Source: an uncultured Fusobacteriaceae bacterium (GTDB lineage Bacteria; Fusobacteriota; Fusobacteriia; Fusobacteriales; Fusobacteriaceae). From it: a stretch of 63,171 bases of DNA. Shown piece after piece: positions 43,359 through 52,331 of this stretch. A program made the translations under genes and the position numbers. Within the stretch, counting starts at the first letter, position 1. The number at the start of each line of letters is the position of its first letter. Below the pieces are notes generated by a model. The model was not told the origin of the DNA. It ran no database searches and was given only the letters and a program-made list of their open reading frames with translations. The DNA lies in contig CAMQWJ010000001.1 in the NCBI GenBank assembly GCA_947038515.1, forward strand, positions 269,580 to 332,750, given 5' to 3'.

Positions 43359-44234
43359 ATGAAAAAAATAAATAAAAGTATTATTATTATTACTATTACT
43401 ATTATTATTATAGTGTTACCAATAATAATAGATAAAACTATAATAGGGAGTAGAGTCCCATCGAATATATCCAATACAGAATGGGTAAGTTTTCTAGGAA
43501 GTTATATGGGAAGTATAATAGGTTCTATTGGAACAATTGCAGGAGTCTATTTAGCAATAAAATTAAATAAAAAAAAAGAGTTGGAGGAGATAAATAGGTA
43601 TTTTGATAATATATTTTCAAATAATCTTAGGGAAAAAAAGAACATAAGGAAGGAATTATTACATAATATTATATATAAAATAAAATATATAGAAAATATA
43701 AATAGTAAAATATATGAGGAAAATTTATTAAATATATTACAGCTAAAGAAATATGAAGAAATTTTAAATATTTACTCTATTCAAAATGAACTTGAAAAAA
43801 TGATAAAAAATGATAATATAACAGGATTTGGCGGTCATATAATAATTAAAAGTTTCGAAGGACTTAAAGAAATTTTAGGAAATAAAGAAGAATTGAGATA
43901 CATACAAAATGTATTGGAAGCAATATCTGTATTAATAGGTACTACAAATGAAAAAAAAATAAAAAATTATTTTGAAAGAAAAGAAAATTTTTTAGAAGAT
44001 GAAATAACAAGTTTTTTAAATAAATACCAAGATCCTTTTCTGAGATTAGAACATTTTATAAATGAGTTACTGATAAATGAACATGCAATGATAAAATGGG
44101 ATGAAATAGACAATAATAAAAAAAGGGAATGTATAAACTTACAAGGAGAAACATTTCTAAGTTTATACGAAATAAAAGAAGTAAGTAAAAGGATTAAAGA
44201 ATATTACTCGTGGGTGGATAAATATTTTTGTTAA
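43359..44234 (+). CDS. Two-TM membrane protein of unknown function in the defence island
   Basis: A 291-aa protein with two N-terminal membrane helices (about 7-27, isoleucine-rich; and 43-66, WVSFLGSYMGSIIGSIGTIAG) and a roughly 220-residue helical, charged cytosolic part with the sequence LNKKKELEEINRYF after the second helix. The WxxFLGSYxGxIIG segment is common in proteins with two membrane helices, including putative phage abortive infection proteins, but I cannot assign a family. GAGGGAG precedes the ATG. It begins 246 bp after hsdR and is followed by another unassigned gene and mrr, all on the same strand. No enzyme motif is seen. Confidence 0.75.
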   Translation: MKKINKSIIIITITIIIIVLPIIIDKTIIGSRVPSNISNTEWVSFLGSYMGSIIGSIGTIAGVYLAIKLNKKKELEEINRYFDNIFSNNLREKKNIRKELLHNIIYKIKYIENINSKIYEENLLNILQLKKYEEILNIYSIQNELEKMIKNDNITGFGGHIIIKSFEGLKEILGNKEELRYIQNVLEAISVLIGTTNEKKIKNYFERKENFLEDEITSFLNKYQDPFLRLEHFINELLINEHAMIKWDEIDNNKKRECINLQGETFLSLYEIKEVSKRIKEYYSWVDKYFC

Positions 44235-44296
44235 AATATTAGTAAAGAGGAAAAAAGATTTTTATGAAGAAGAATAAAAATAAAAAAGGAGAAAAA

Positions 44297-44677
44297 ATGT
44301 TAAAAAGTATAGGTGGAGATAGAATTAAAGAAGTACCTCATAAAAAAGAACTAGAAAAATGTAAGCAAAGATTGACACATAATGAAATAGAAAAAATAAA
44401 AGAAGAACTAGGCGTTTTATTAAATGAGAAATATAATCATGTAGACCCTGAAGAAAGAATAGTAACTTCAAGTTGGATACCAGGAAAAACTTGGGAAGGA
44501 ACTCCTTATCAAGTTATCTATGAAAAGGGAGCAGAATGTAATGAAGGATTAGCAGCAGGATACTTTGGATTATTATTAATGGAAACAGTAATAGAAAGAG
44601 AAGGGGAAGAATGGATATTTATGAAGGCTGAATCAGAGACAGTAAAAGGTTCTTATTATTTTAGAAATAGAAGTTAA
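44297..44677 (+). CDS. Small protein of unknown function upstream of mrr
   Basis: A 126-aa cytosolic protein I do not recognise. The first 45 residues are helical and charged (KELEKCKQRLTHNEIEKIKE). Residues 55-110 have conserved-looking features: VTSSWIPGKTWEGTPYQVIY, then AAGYFGLLLMETV and EEWIFMKAE, ending KGSYYFRNR, a compact fold with many aromatic residues. I chose ATG at 44297 (AAGGAG 6 nt upstream) over an ATG 33 nt earlier. It lies 19 bp before mrr, which indicates co-transcription. A partner, inhibitor or effector role for the Mrr-type nuclease is possible but not shown. Confidence 0.75.
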   Translation: MLKSIGGDRIKEVPHKKELEKCKQRLTHNEIEKIKEELGVLLNEKYNHVDPEERIVTSSWIPGKTWEGTPYQVIYEKGAECNEGLAAGYFGLLLMETVIEREGEEWIFMKAESETVKGSYYFRNRS

Positions 44678-44695
44678 AACTAAGGAGAATTAAGA

Positions 44696-45616
44696 ATGGT
44701 ACCAACGTACGATCAAATTATGTTACCCTTATTAAGAATTATTGAAAATGGAAAAAATTATTCTAATAAAGAATGTGAAGAAAAACTTGGAAAACACTTT
44801 AAACTAACAGAAATAGAACTAAATGAAAAAGTATCTACAAAAGATAGTAAAAGAAAATTTTATGATAGATTAAATTGGGCAAAAACATATTTAAAAAAAG
44901 CAGAAGCAATAGAAACAACAGATAAAAGAGGGGAATTTAAGATAACAAAAAGAGGAAAAGAAATACTTAATGAAAAAATAGATAAATTAGATAAAAATTA
45001 CCTTAAAAAATATCCTTCTTTTTTAAAGTTCTTAAAAATTCAAAATCTAGAAGAAAATAAAAAAAATAAAATAGAAGACAATATAGATACTCCAGTAGAA
45101 AATCTAGAAAAGACATATTTTTTGTTAAATCAAATACTAAAAGAAGATATTTTGGAAAAATTAAAAAATGTAAATCCTTATAAATTTGAAGAAATAGTAA
45201 TAGAGCTTATAGTGAAAATGGGTTATGGAGGATCAGAGGAAGAAATTAGTACAAAATTAACCTCAAAAGGTAGTGATGGTGGCATTGATGGTATTATAAA
45301 TGAAGATCGGTTGGGGTTAGATAAAATATATTTACAAGCTAAAAGATGGGGAGATAAAAATGTTGGAAGACCAGAAATACAAGCATTTGTGGGTGCTCTT
45401 TCAGGATTAGGCGCACTTAATAAAGGTATTTTTATTACAACATCATCATTTTCAAAAGATGCACTAAAATTTTCGGAAGAAATAAAAAATCATAAAATTA
45501 TTTTAATAAATGGAGTAAAACTTGTTGATTATATGTTAGAACTTAATATTGGAGTAAGTATAGAACAAACTTATGAAGTGAAAAAAATAGATATAGATTA
45601 TTTTTCAGAAGATTAG
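44696..45616 (+). CDS. mrr: Mrr-family restriction endonuclease
   Basis: A 306-aa protein with an N-terminal winged-helix domain (about 1-90, YDQIMLPLLRIIENG and KFYDRLNWAKTYL) typical of Mrr, a lysine-rich linker, and a C-terminal nuclease domain. The catalytic core is KGSDGGIDGII (near 192-202) and YLQAKRW (near 213-219), giving the D..QxK form of the PD-(D/E)XK site. Further on are PEIQAFVGALSGL and GIFITTSSFSKDA, conserved in Mrr. Mrr enzymes cut foreign methylated DNA, a natural complement to a type I system. AAGGAG precedes the ATG. Confidence 0.92.
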   Translation: MVPTYDQIMLPLLRIIENGKNYSNKECEEKLGKHFKLTEIELNEKVSTKDSKRKFYDRLNWAKTYLKKAEAIETTDKRGEFKITKRGKEILNEKIDKLDKNYLKKYPSFLKFLKIQNLEENKKNKIEDNIDTPVENLEKTYFLLNQILKEDILEKLKNVNPYKFEEIVIELIVKMGYGGSEEEISTKLTSKGSDGGIDGIINEDRLGLDKIYLQAKRWGDKNVGRPEIQAFVGALSGLGALNKGIFITTSSFSKDALKFSEEIKNHKIILINGVKLVDYMLELNIGVSIEQTYEVKKIDIDYFSED

Positions 45617-45731
45617 AATAATATAATAAATTTTTTAAGATAATTAGTTAATTAATTTTATGAATAATGATAGATAGTATTGATTTATTTATAACAAAGT
45701 AATAGAAATTTGAATTTAAAGGGAGAAAAAA

Positions 45732-46685
45732 GTGACTTTATTTATTATTGGAAATGGATTTGATCTTAGTCATAATTTAAAAACTTCATATCTAGATTTT
45801 AAAAATTTTATATCCAAAGAAGAACCAGAACTTTTAGTAAAAATTTTTGAATGTTATAAATATTCTTTTAAGAGAACTTATAAAGATCACTTTTCAGAAG
45901 AAGAATTGGATGTGGAATCTCTATTATGGGCAGATTTTGAAAAAAATATGGGTACTATAAATCATGAAGAGATACTTGAAATAGATTCTGATTTAGGATT
46001 AGAGTATCCAGAAGCAAGTGGCTATGATACTCTCGAAAGTCATCTTGATTTAGAATCTATAGATATATCAGAAGATTTATTTAATATTCTTCATTGTTGG
46101 ATTAAAAGTATTGACGTTGAAAACAGTAGTAAGAAAACCAGTTTTATTTCTACAGAAGATGAAAATCTATTTTTAACATTCAATTATACTCTCCTGTTGG
46201 AGGAGTGTTACAGGATAGAAGAAGAAAATATTTGTTATATACATGGTTCCATCCATACTAGTCCTATTATGGGACATAATAATTTAAAAGAAATTGAGTT
46301 CCTTTGTGTGGAAGCAAAATCTTTTGATTCTGATGATGATAACGATTATGACGATTATAATAAAATTAAAAAATTACAAATTACAAAAGCTATAACTCTT
46401 TATGAAAAAACATTAAAAAATATAGAAGAAAATATTGATATGAATATTAATTTTTTTGAACAGTTAATAGAAATTAAAGAGATTAAAATAATTGGACACT
46501 CTTTAGGTGAGGTAGATTTACCTTATTTTGAAGAAGTTTCAAAAAGTGTAGAAGAAAATGCTCTTTGGAAGGTCTATTATTATAAAGAAGAAGATAAAGA
46601 CATTTTCAAAGAAAAATTGATGAATATAGGTATTAATGAAAGTAATATTTTAATGTGTCCAAATGAACATTTTTTTAATATTTAA
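45732..46685 (+). CDS. abiH: AbiH-family abortive infection protein
   Basis: A 317-aa cytosolic protein with the AbiH N-terminus LFIIGNGFDLSHNLKTSYLDF (in parts: FIIGNGFDLSHNL near 3-16) and C-terminal KIIGHSLGEVDLPYFEE near 255-270. In lactococci AbiH blocks phage multiplication; the mechanism is unknown. The start is GTG at 45732 with GGGAG about 7 nt upstream. The central 60 residues are acidic (DSDDDNDYDDYNK). It has its own upstream region of 115 bp and is followed 41 bp later by the OLD-type nuclease gene. Confidence 0.9.
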   Translation: MTLFIIGNGFDLSHNLKTSYLDFKNFISKEEPELLVKIFECYKYSFKRTYKDHFSEEELDVESLLWADFEKNMGTINHEEILEIDSDLGLEYPEASGYDTLESHLDLESIDISEDLFNILHCWIKSIDVENSSKKTSFISTEDENLFLTFNYTLLLEECYRIEEENICYIHGSIHTSPIMGHNNLKEIEFLCVEAKSFDSDDDNDYDDYNKIKKLQITKAITLYEKTLKNIEENIDMNINFFEQLIEIKEIKIIGHSLGEVDLPYFEEVSKSVEENALWKVYYYKEEDKDIFKEKLMNIGINESNILMCPNEHFFNI

Positions 46686-46726
46686 ACATTTAAACATTGA
46701 GAGAATAATTTAAATTGGAGGAATAT

Positions 46727-48922
46727 ATGCAAATTTCAAAAATTAATATTAAAAATTTTCGTCTTTTAAAAGATATGGAATTTAATTGTGAAAAAGATTT
46801 ATCTATAATAGTGGGAAAAAATAATTGTGGAAAAACATCATTTCTTTCTATTTTAGAAAAATGTATAGGAAATAGTAGTATAGATAATAAATTTGAGTAT
46901 TATGATTTTAATTTAGCATTTCAAAAAAAATTATATTCTATTGTACAAAATAGAGAAAACTTTAATGAAAAATTTGATGATACTGAATTAGCAGGTATTG
47001 TATTGGAGATTTTGATTAGCTATGAGGAAGACGATAATTTAGCTAATATAAGTGCCTTAATGCTAGATTTAGAACCTGAGAATAAAACTATAGTTCTCCA
47101 ATTTAGTTATCTAATAAATCATGACAAATTTAAAAGAATGATGTCTGATTATGAAGAGTATAAAGAGATAAGAAATAAAGAGGAAGGAGAAAATACCTTT
47201 CAAAAATTTATAAGTAAAAATCATAAAAAATATTTTGAGTATACAAAAAAAACGGTATTATATGATTATGTAAATAAAATAATCGATAACACAATTTCAA
47301 GGATTATAGATAAAAAAACAATAGATTTAAAGAAAATAATTACATTTAATTCTATTGATGCAACAAGAAATGTATCAAATACAGATGTTGGGCATTTGTC
47401 TTCTCTCTCTTCTAATTACTATGAAAGAACTGAAGGAAAAGATAAGGAAAGTGAAACTATAATAGAGTTTGAAAATCAAATAGAGGAAACAGACACTCAA
47501 CTAAATAGTTTATATAGTGGTGTTTTTGAGAAGCTTATTCAAAAGATATCTAAATTTGGTGGGATTAAAGAAGACGAAACAAAAATAGAAATAATTTCAA
47601 GTATAAACTCTTTGAATTTATTAAAAAATAATACAACAGTAATCTATAAAGATGAAACAAATAGCTTACCAGAGACTTATAATGGACTGGGATATTTGAA
47701 CTTAATAAGCATGATAATTAATATTGAAACATTATTGAGCGATTTTAGAAAAGATAAAAAAGATAAAGAAGTAGTAGCAGATATAAATCTTTTATTTATA
47801 GAAGAACCAGAAGCTCATACACACCCACAAATGCAATATGTATTTATAAAAAACATAAAAGCCCTTCTTAAAGAAGGAAAGAAGTTAGGCGGTAGCGATA
47901 AGGAAATTAATTTACAAACATTTATGACTACTCACTCCGCACATATTGTTGCAGAAAGTAATTTTGATGATATTAAATATTTTGTAAAAGAAAACGATAA
48001 GTATGGGAAAAAGATAATATCAAAAAATTTAAAAGAACTTAAAACTATTTATCAAAAAGAAAATGGAGAAGATAATAATCACTATAAATTTTTAAGACAG
48101 TATTTAACATTAAATCGTTCTGAAGTTTTTTTTGCAGATAAAATAATTTTAATTGAAGGAGACACAGAAAGAATTCTTTTACCAGCTATGATGAAAAAAA
48201 TTGACCAAGGAGCAAGTGATAAGACTCCACTTTTATCACAAAATATTTCTGTTGTTGAAGTAGGGAATTATTCACAGATATTTGATAATTTCATTAGGTT
48301 TATTGGAATAAAAACATTAATTATTACTGATATTGACTCAGTAAATAAAGATTCAAAAAGTTGTAAAGTAGAAGAAGGAAAATTTACAACCAACAAATCA
48401 TTAAAACATTATTTAAAAGAAAAAATAGAAGAAAATGAAGGAGATTCTCTACAAATATTAACTAAACTTACATTAAAAGATAAAATAATTAAAGCTTCAC
48501 AACAACAAGTTGAAGGTGGAGAAGATATTCCGAGTTGGACATCAGATGAAGCTGGTACTGTATTAATAGTCTATCAAACTAAAGAAATTGGTTATGAAGG
48601 CAAAGAATATAATGCAAGAAGTTTTGAAGATGCTTTTTTTCATATAAATAGAGAACTATTTACTCAAATGGGTCACGGAAATGTAGAAGATAATCAAAAT
48701 GAACTTAAAAATAGATTCCAAGGGCTAAAAAATAGAGATTGTTTTTTCGATTCTGAATGTGATGCTTATTCTCTAGCAGAAAAATGTGTAAATAAAAAAC
48801 CTTCCTTAGCAATGGATATTTTATTAAATAGTAAAAGAGATGATAGTTCAAATGATGAATTTTCAAACTGGAAAACTCCTAAATATATAGAGGAGGGACT
48901 AGAGTGGCTACAACAGGATTAG
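46727..48922 (+). CDS. GajA-like OLD-family ATPase/TOPRIM nuclease
   Basis: A 731-aa protein with an ABC-type ATPase and a C-terminal TOPRIM nuclease, the architecture of class 2 OLD proteins and GajA of the Gabija anti-phage system. It has Walker A VGKNNCGKTSFLSIL (near 29-43), Walker B FIEEPEAHTHPQMQY near 355-370, the THSAHIV motif near 400, then the TOPRIM IILIEGDTERILLPAM near 473-488 and ITDIDSV near 533-539. I chose ATG at 46727 with GGAGG 5 nt upstream. It is longer than GajA of Bacillus cereus (about 580 aa). It overlaps the helicase gene by 19 bp, fixing the pair. Confidence 0.88.
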   Translation: MQISKINIKNFRLLKDMEFNCEKDLSIIVGKNNCGKTSFLSILEKCIGNSSIDNKFEYYDFNLAFQKKLYSIVQNRENFNEKFDDTELAGIVLEILISYEEDDNLANISALMLDLEPENKTIVLQFSYLINHDKFKRMMSDYEEYKEIRNKEEGENTFQKFISKNHKKYFEYTKKTVLYDYVNKIIDNTISRIIDKKTIDLKKIITFNSIDATRNVSNTDVGHLSSLSSNYYERTEGKDKESETIIEFENQIEETDTQLNSLYSGVFEKLIQKISKFGGIKEDETKIEIISSINSLNLLKNNTTVIYKDETNSLPETYNGLGYLNLISMIINIETLLSDFRKDKKDKEVVADINLLFIEEPEAHTHPQMQYVFIKNIKALLKEGKKLGGSDKEINLQTFMTTHSAHIVAESNFDDIKYFVKENDKYGKKIISKNLKELKTIYQKENGEDNNHYKFLRQYLTLNRSEVFFADKIILIEGDTERILLPAMMKKIDQGASDKTPLLSQNISVVEVGNYSQIFDNFIRFIGIKTLIITDIDSVNKDSKSCKVEEGKFTTNKSLKHYLKEKIEENEGDSLQILTKLTLKDKIIKASQQQVEGGEDIPSWTSDEAGTVLIVYQTKEIGYEGKEYNARSFEDAFFHINRELFTQMGHGNVEDNQNELKNRFQGLKNRDCFFDSECDAYSLAEKCVNKKPSLAMDILLNSKRDDSSNDEFSNWKTPKYIEEGLEWLQQD

Positions 48923-50781
48923 AGAAAGAGGTTATAAATATATTTAAAGAAATTGATAAAGGAAATAATTTTCTATTAAGTGGAGGCGCGGGAAGTGGAA
49001 AAACATATTCTTTAATATCAGTAATAAACGAAATTTTATTGAGAAGTCCTAATTCTAGAATTGCTTGCATAACATATACTAATGCTGCTGCTACAGAGAT
49101 TAGAAATAGAATTACAAGTGAGAATCTAGTAGTATCAACAATACATGACTTTTTATGGGGTAATATATCTTCATTTCAAACTTCATTAAAAGAAACATTA
49201 TTAGAGGCTATTAATGAAGAAATTATAAAACTTTCAGTGGTACTTCCATATAGTAATGATTTTTCGGAAGGGATAAAATACAAAGAACATTTAAGAATTG
49301 AAAATGGTGAAATATCACATGATGAAGTAATTATTTTAGCAAAACTAATGTATCAGAAATATAAAAAATTATGTGATATATTAAAAGATAAATTTAACTA
49401 TATATTGGTGGATGAATATCAAGATACGTCACCATATGTTATTGAACTATTATTAGATCATTTAAATAAAAGTGATAAAAAAAATATTATAGGTTTTTTT
49501 GGTGACTCGATGCAATCAATTTATGATAACAGTGTGTGCAATTTAGATGAATATATAAGCAGTAACAAGGTTATTGAGATTACAAAAAAACATAATAGAA
49601 GAAATCCACAATCAGTTATTAATTTAAGTAATTTATTGAGAAGAGATAGCCTAAAACAGGAACCATCCAATGATAAAACAGCACCTAATATGAAAGATGG
49701 CATAATAAAACTAGGAAGTATCAAGTATCTCTATGGAAGTGAAGTAGAACTTTCAGAATTGAAATCTAAAAGTTTTTTTTCTAATTGGGATTTTAGTGAT
49801 TCTAAAAAATGTAAAGATCTTAGATTAACCCATAATTTAATTTCTAAAGAAGTAGAATTTTCTGATTTAACTGATATTTATGATAAAGATCCTATTTTAA
49901 AATTTATAAAAGATTTAAAAAAACACTTAAAAGAATCAGGAGAAGTTCATGATGAAAACAAGACTTTGAAGAATATTCTTGAGTCTATAAACGGGAGAAA
50001 AAAAGGAAAGACTTATCTAGAAAATTTTTTAGAAAAAGAGGGAAATCAAGAATTATATGATGAGATTAAAGACAATCTATTTTCGGAAATAAGAAAAATA
50101 TATTTTGATAAAGATAATATTCTTTCAGATAAAAAAGAATCGGATGAAGAAATAACAATACCATCTAAACGGGATAAGTTAATTAAACATTTATTTAAAA
50201 TAAATGATATAATTACTACATATAAAAATAATGATATTAATGAATTTATAAAAAAAACATCTTTCAAGATTAAAAATAATAGTGATAAAAAAAATATCCA
50301 AAAAAAGGTTGATTTATTAAATTCAATGAGTGAAAATTTAATTAGTGAAGTCATTGAATATGCTGACAAGAGTGGCTTATGTATAAAAGATGATAATATA
50401 AAGGACTTTATTAAAAATAAAAACTATTTATATAATCGTGTATCTAAAGTAAAATACCAACAATTTATTAATTTATATAATTATCTAGAAGGTAATATTG
50501 CATTGTCTACCCAACATAAAGTAAAAGGTAGTGAATTCGATAATGTTTTAATTTTTTTAGATAATGGTAAATGGAGTAAATATAATTTTGAATATCTTTT
50601 TGATTGTACAAATCCTAACGTTAGAAAAACTGTATTAGAAAGAACTAATAAACTTTTTTATGTCTGTTGTACAAGAGCAAAGGAAAACTTGGTAGTAGTT
50701 CAGAAAAATCCTACGGGAAAAATGATTGAAACTGCTAAGGAATGGTTTGGAAAAGAGAATTGTCATAATTTGGGTACTTAA
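48904..50781 (+). CDS. GajB-like UvrD/Rep-family helicase
   Basis: A 625-aa superfamily 1A helicase. It has Walker A LSGGAGSGKTYSLISV (near 25-40), motif Ia CITYTNAAATEIRNRI, motif II YILVDEYQDTSPY (near 167-179), motif III GFFGDSMQSIYDN (near 198-210), motif V LSTQHKVKGSEFDNVLIF (near 535-552) and motif VI LFYVCCTRAKENLVVV (near 585-600). The region 250-510 between motifs IV and V is long and Lys/Asp/Asn-rich with little recognisable similarity. The start is GTG at 48904 with GGAGG upstream. B. cereus GajB is about 500 aa, so both members of this pair are larger than the founding ones. Confidence 0.88.
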   Translation: MATTGLEKEVINIFKEIDKGNNFLLSGGAGSGKTYSLISVINEILLRSPNSRIACITYTNAAATEIRNRITSENLVVSTIHDFLWGNISSFQTSLKETLLEAINEEIIKLSVVLPYSNDFSEGIKYKEHLRIENGEISHDEVIILAKLMYQKYKKLCDILKDKFNYILVDEYQDTSPYVIELLLDHLNKSDKKNIIGFFGDSMQSIYDNSVCNLDEYISSNKVIEITKKHNRRNPQSVINLSNLLRRDSLKQEPSNDKTAPNMKDGIIKLGSIKYLYGSEVELSELKSKSFFSNWDFSDSKKCKDLRLTHNLISKEVEFSDLTDIYDKDPILKFIKDLKKHLKESGEVHDENKTLKNILESINGRKKGKTYLENFLEKEGNQELYDEIKDNLFSEIRKIYFDKDNILSDKKESDEEITIPSKRDKLIKHLFKINDIITTYKNNDINEFIKKTSFKIKNNSDKKNIQKKVDLLNSMSENLISEVIEYADKSGLCIKDDNIKDFIKNKNYLYNRVSKVKYQQFINLYNYLEGNIALSTQHKVKGSEFDNVLIFLDNGKWSKYNFEYLFDCTNPNVRKTVLERTNKLFYVCCTRAKENLVVVQKNPTGKMIETAKEWFGKENCHNLGT

Positions 50782-50956
50782 AATAATTTCACTTTTAAAA
50801 TAGAGGTTTTGGAAAATTTTTCTTTTGAATTTATACTAACTGCTTTAAATATTTTCAATAGATATTCACCATATAATTTTGAAAAAAATCGCATATGGCT
50901 ATCAGAGTTTTTTATTTTAAAAATAGAATTTTAATTTACATCAATCTTATAAATAA

Positions 50957-50998
50957 AAAATGGGATTCTGTAGCTTAATTAACTACAAAATCCCATTA
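50957..50998 (-). terminator. Terminator between GajB-like gene and lipoprotein gene
   Basis: AATGGGATTCTGTAG pairs with CTACAAAATCCCATT (one mismatch) around CTTAATTAA, with TTTTTT on the minus side. Confidence 0.82.
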
Positions 50999-51027
50999 CT
51001 TCTAATTATACATTTTATTTCTAACAT

Positions 51028-51474
51028 TTATTTCTTAGCTACAGGGATATATAAACCCTCTGCATCTTTTACTACATATTCAAATTCGCCCTCTTCATTT
51101 TCTTCCAAATATAGCTCTTTATATTTCTCATTACCCACATTAACTATTAACCAACTATTATCACTTTCAAGAACATTATTTACTTGCCATATTGCAACTC
51201 CGTCAGCAGTATAAAGTGTCTGAGATAAAGTGTCATCAGCATCAAGAGTTCTAGTAAACTTATTACTATCAGTCCCTTCATATTTTACGCTAATTAATTC
51301 AACAGGTTTTGATAAATCTTGTAAAAGCTCATTCTTATAGATATTTGTTACCATTTCTTCTATTTTAGACTCTTCTTTTGGAAAAACTAGTAATTTTTCT
51401 GTATTTGATGCCACTTTCTCACCACATCCTATCATTGATAGTAGTAGTGCCATACTTAATAATATTTTTTTCAT
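51028..51474 (-). CDS. Small lipoprotein of unknown function
   Basis: A 148-aa exported protein with a lipoprotein signal: KKILLSMALLLSMIGCGE, lipidation Cys at residue 17, then GEKVAS. The mature domain has beta-rich character (LLQDLSKPVELISVKYEG, WQVNNVLESDNSWLIVNVG) and an acidic stretch LEENEEGEFEYVV. I do not recognise a family. AAAGGAGAG precedes the ATG. It marks the right border of the defence island. Confidence 0.8.
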   Translation of the reverse strand: MKKILLSMALLLSMIGCGEKVASNTEKLLVFPKEESKIEEMVTNIYKNELLQDLSKPVELISVKYEGTDSNKFTRTLDADDTLSQTLYTADGVAIWQVNNVLESDNSWLIVNVGNEKYKELYLEENEEGEFEYVVKDAEGLYIPVAKK

Positions 51475-51634
51475 TTTTCTCTCCTTTTAAATCTTTTTGA
51501 GTTTTTTTAATAATAATTTCTAATTTCCCTTACATAATAACATTAATTTTTCAATTATTGAATACTTAATTTTTTTCATCTATTTTTTTTTGTAATTTTT
51601 TTCCACTTCATTAAAAATAGGATTGTGACATGAG

Positions 51635-52300
51635 CTATTTTCTAATTTTTATAGCCCCTGTTGGACATTTTAAATAGCAATCTCCACATTCATCACAACG
51701 AGTAGAATCAATAGTATAAGAATTCTCATCTTTTTGAATAGCATTGAAACTACAAGCTGAAAAACATTTCCCACAACCTATACATTCTTGTTTCTGAAGT
51801 ATTAAATTTGGTTTTTTTGGTTCTGCCTCCCCCAATGTAAAGCGTACCCTTTCCAGTTTGTGGTCACGAAACTTCTTCTCAAAATCATAGTCAAATACTT
51901 CACCTCGCCCATTAAAAATGCAAAAAGTTACCATAGCAGGATATTTATGATTATCTTTTATGCAATAGTCAAAAATAGGGTTATTTTTTTCTTTGATTCT
52001 GTTCATTGATACTTCTTTTACATCTCCACTGATACGAATACTATACCCCGCTTCAAATAAAAGGTTGCCATGCTCGTCTATATTGGTATTGCTACTTGCC
52101 GAAAGACCACAAACAGAGACTTTTTCCGTTTCTTTTAGTTGTTTATAAAATGGTTTAGTAGTCATGGTCATAAAATATAAACCATCTGTATCATAGGCAA
52201 TAAAATGTGCTATTCTAGTTTCTGGATAATCACCATCTATCGTTGCAAATGTACAACATCCTATTGTATCAAACATTTTGTAAATTTCTTTAATTTTCAT
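51635..52300 (-). CDS. Flavin-binding pyridoxamine-oxidase-like protein with two 4Fe-4S clusters
   Basis: A 221-aa cytosolic protein. The N-terminal 140 residues have the split-barrel FMN-binding fold of the pyridoxamine 5'-phosphate oxidase family (TIDGDYPETRIAHFIAYDTDGLYFMT in parts: DYPETRIAHFIAYDTDGLYF). The C-terminal 60 residues hold two ferredoxin motifs, CIGCGKCFSAC and CDECGDCYLKCP. The combination suggests an electron-transfer flavoprotein or reductase. It lies 31 bp downstream of nhaC and is likely in the same operon, divergent from an HxlR regulator, a class that often responds to redox stress. The natural substrate is not known. Confidence 0.88.
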   Translation of the reverse strand: MKIKEIYKMFDTIGCCTFATIDGDYPETRIAHFIAYDTDGLYFMTMTTKPFYKQLKETEKVSVCGLSASSNTNIDEHGNLLFEAGYSIRISGDVKEVSMNRIKEKNNPIFDYCIKDNHKYPAMVTFCIFNGRGEVFDYDFEKKFRDHKLERVRFTLGEAEPKKPNLILQKQECIGCGKCFSACSFNAIQKDENSYTIDSTRCDECGDCYLKCPTGAIKIRK

Positions 52301-52331
52301 ATTTACACCTCTATTTTATTTTATTTTTCCT

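Noticed and set aside
46727-50781. PARIS-type system (AriA ATPase plus AriB TOPRIM)
   Set aside because: The TOPRIM motif is in the same protein as the ATPase and the partner has UvrD helicase motifs, so the OLD/Gabija layout fits better.
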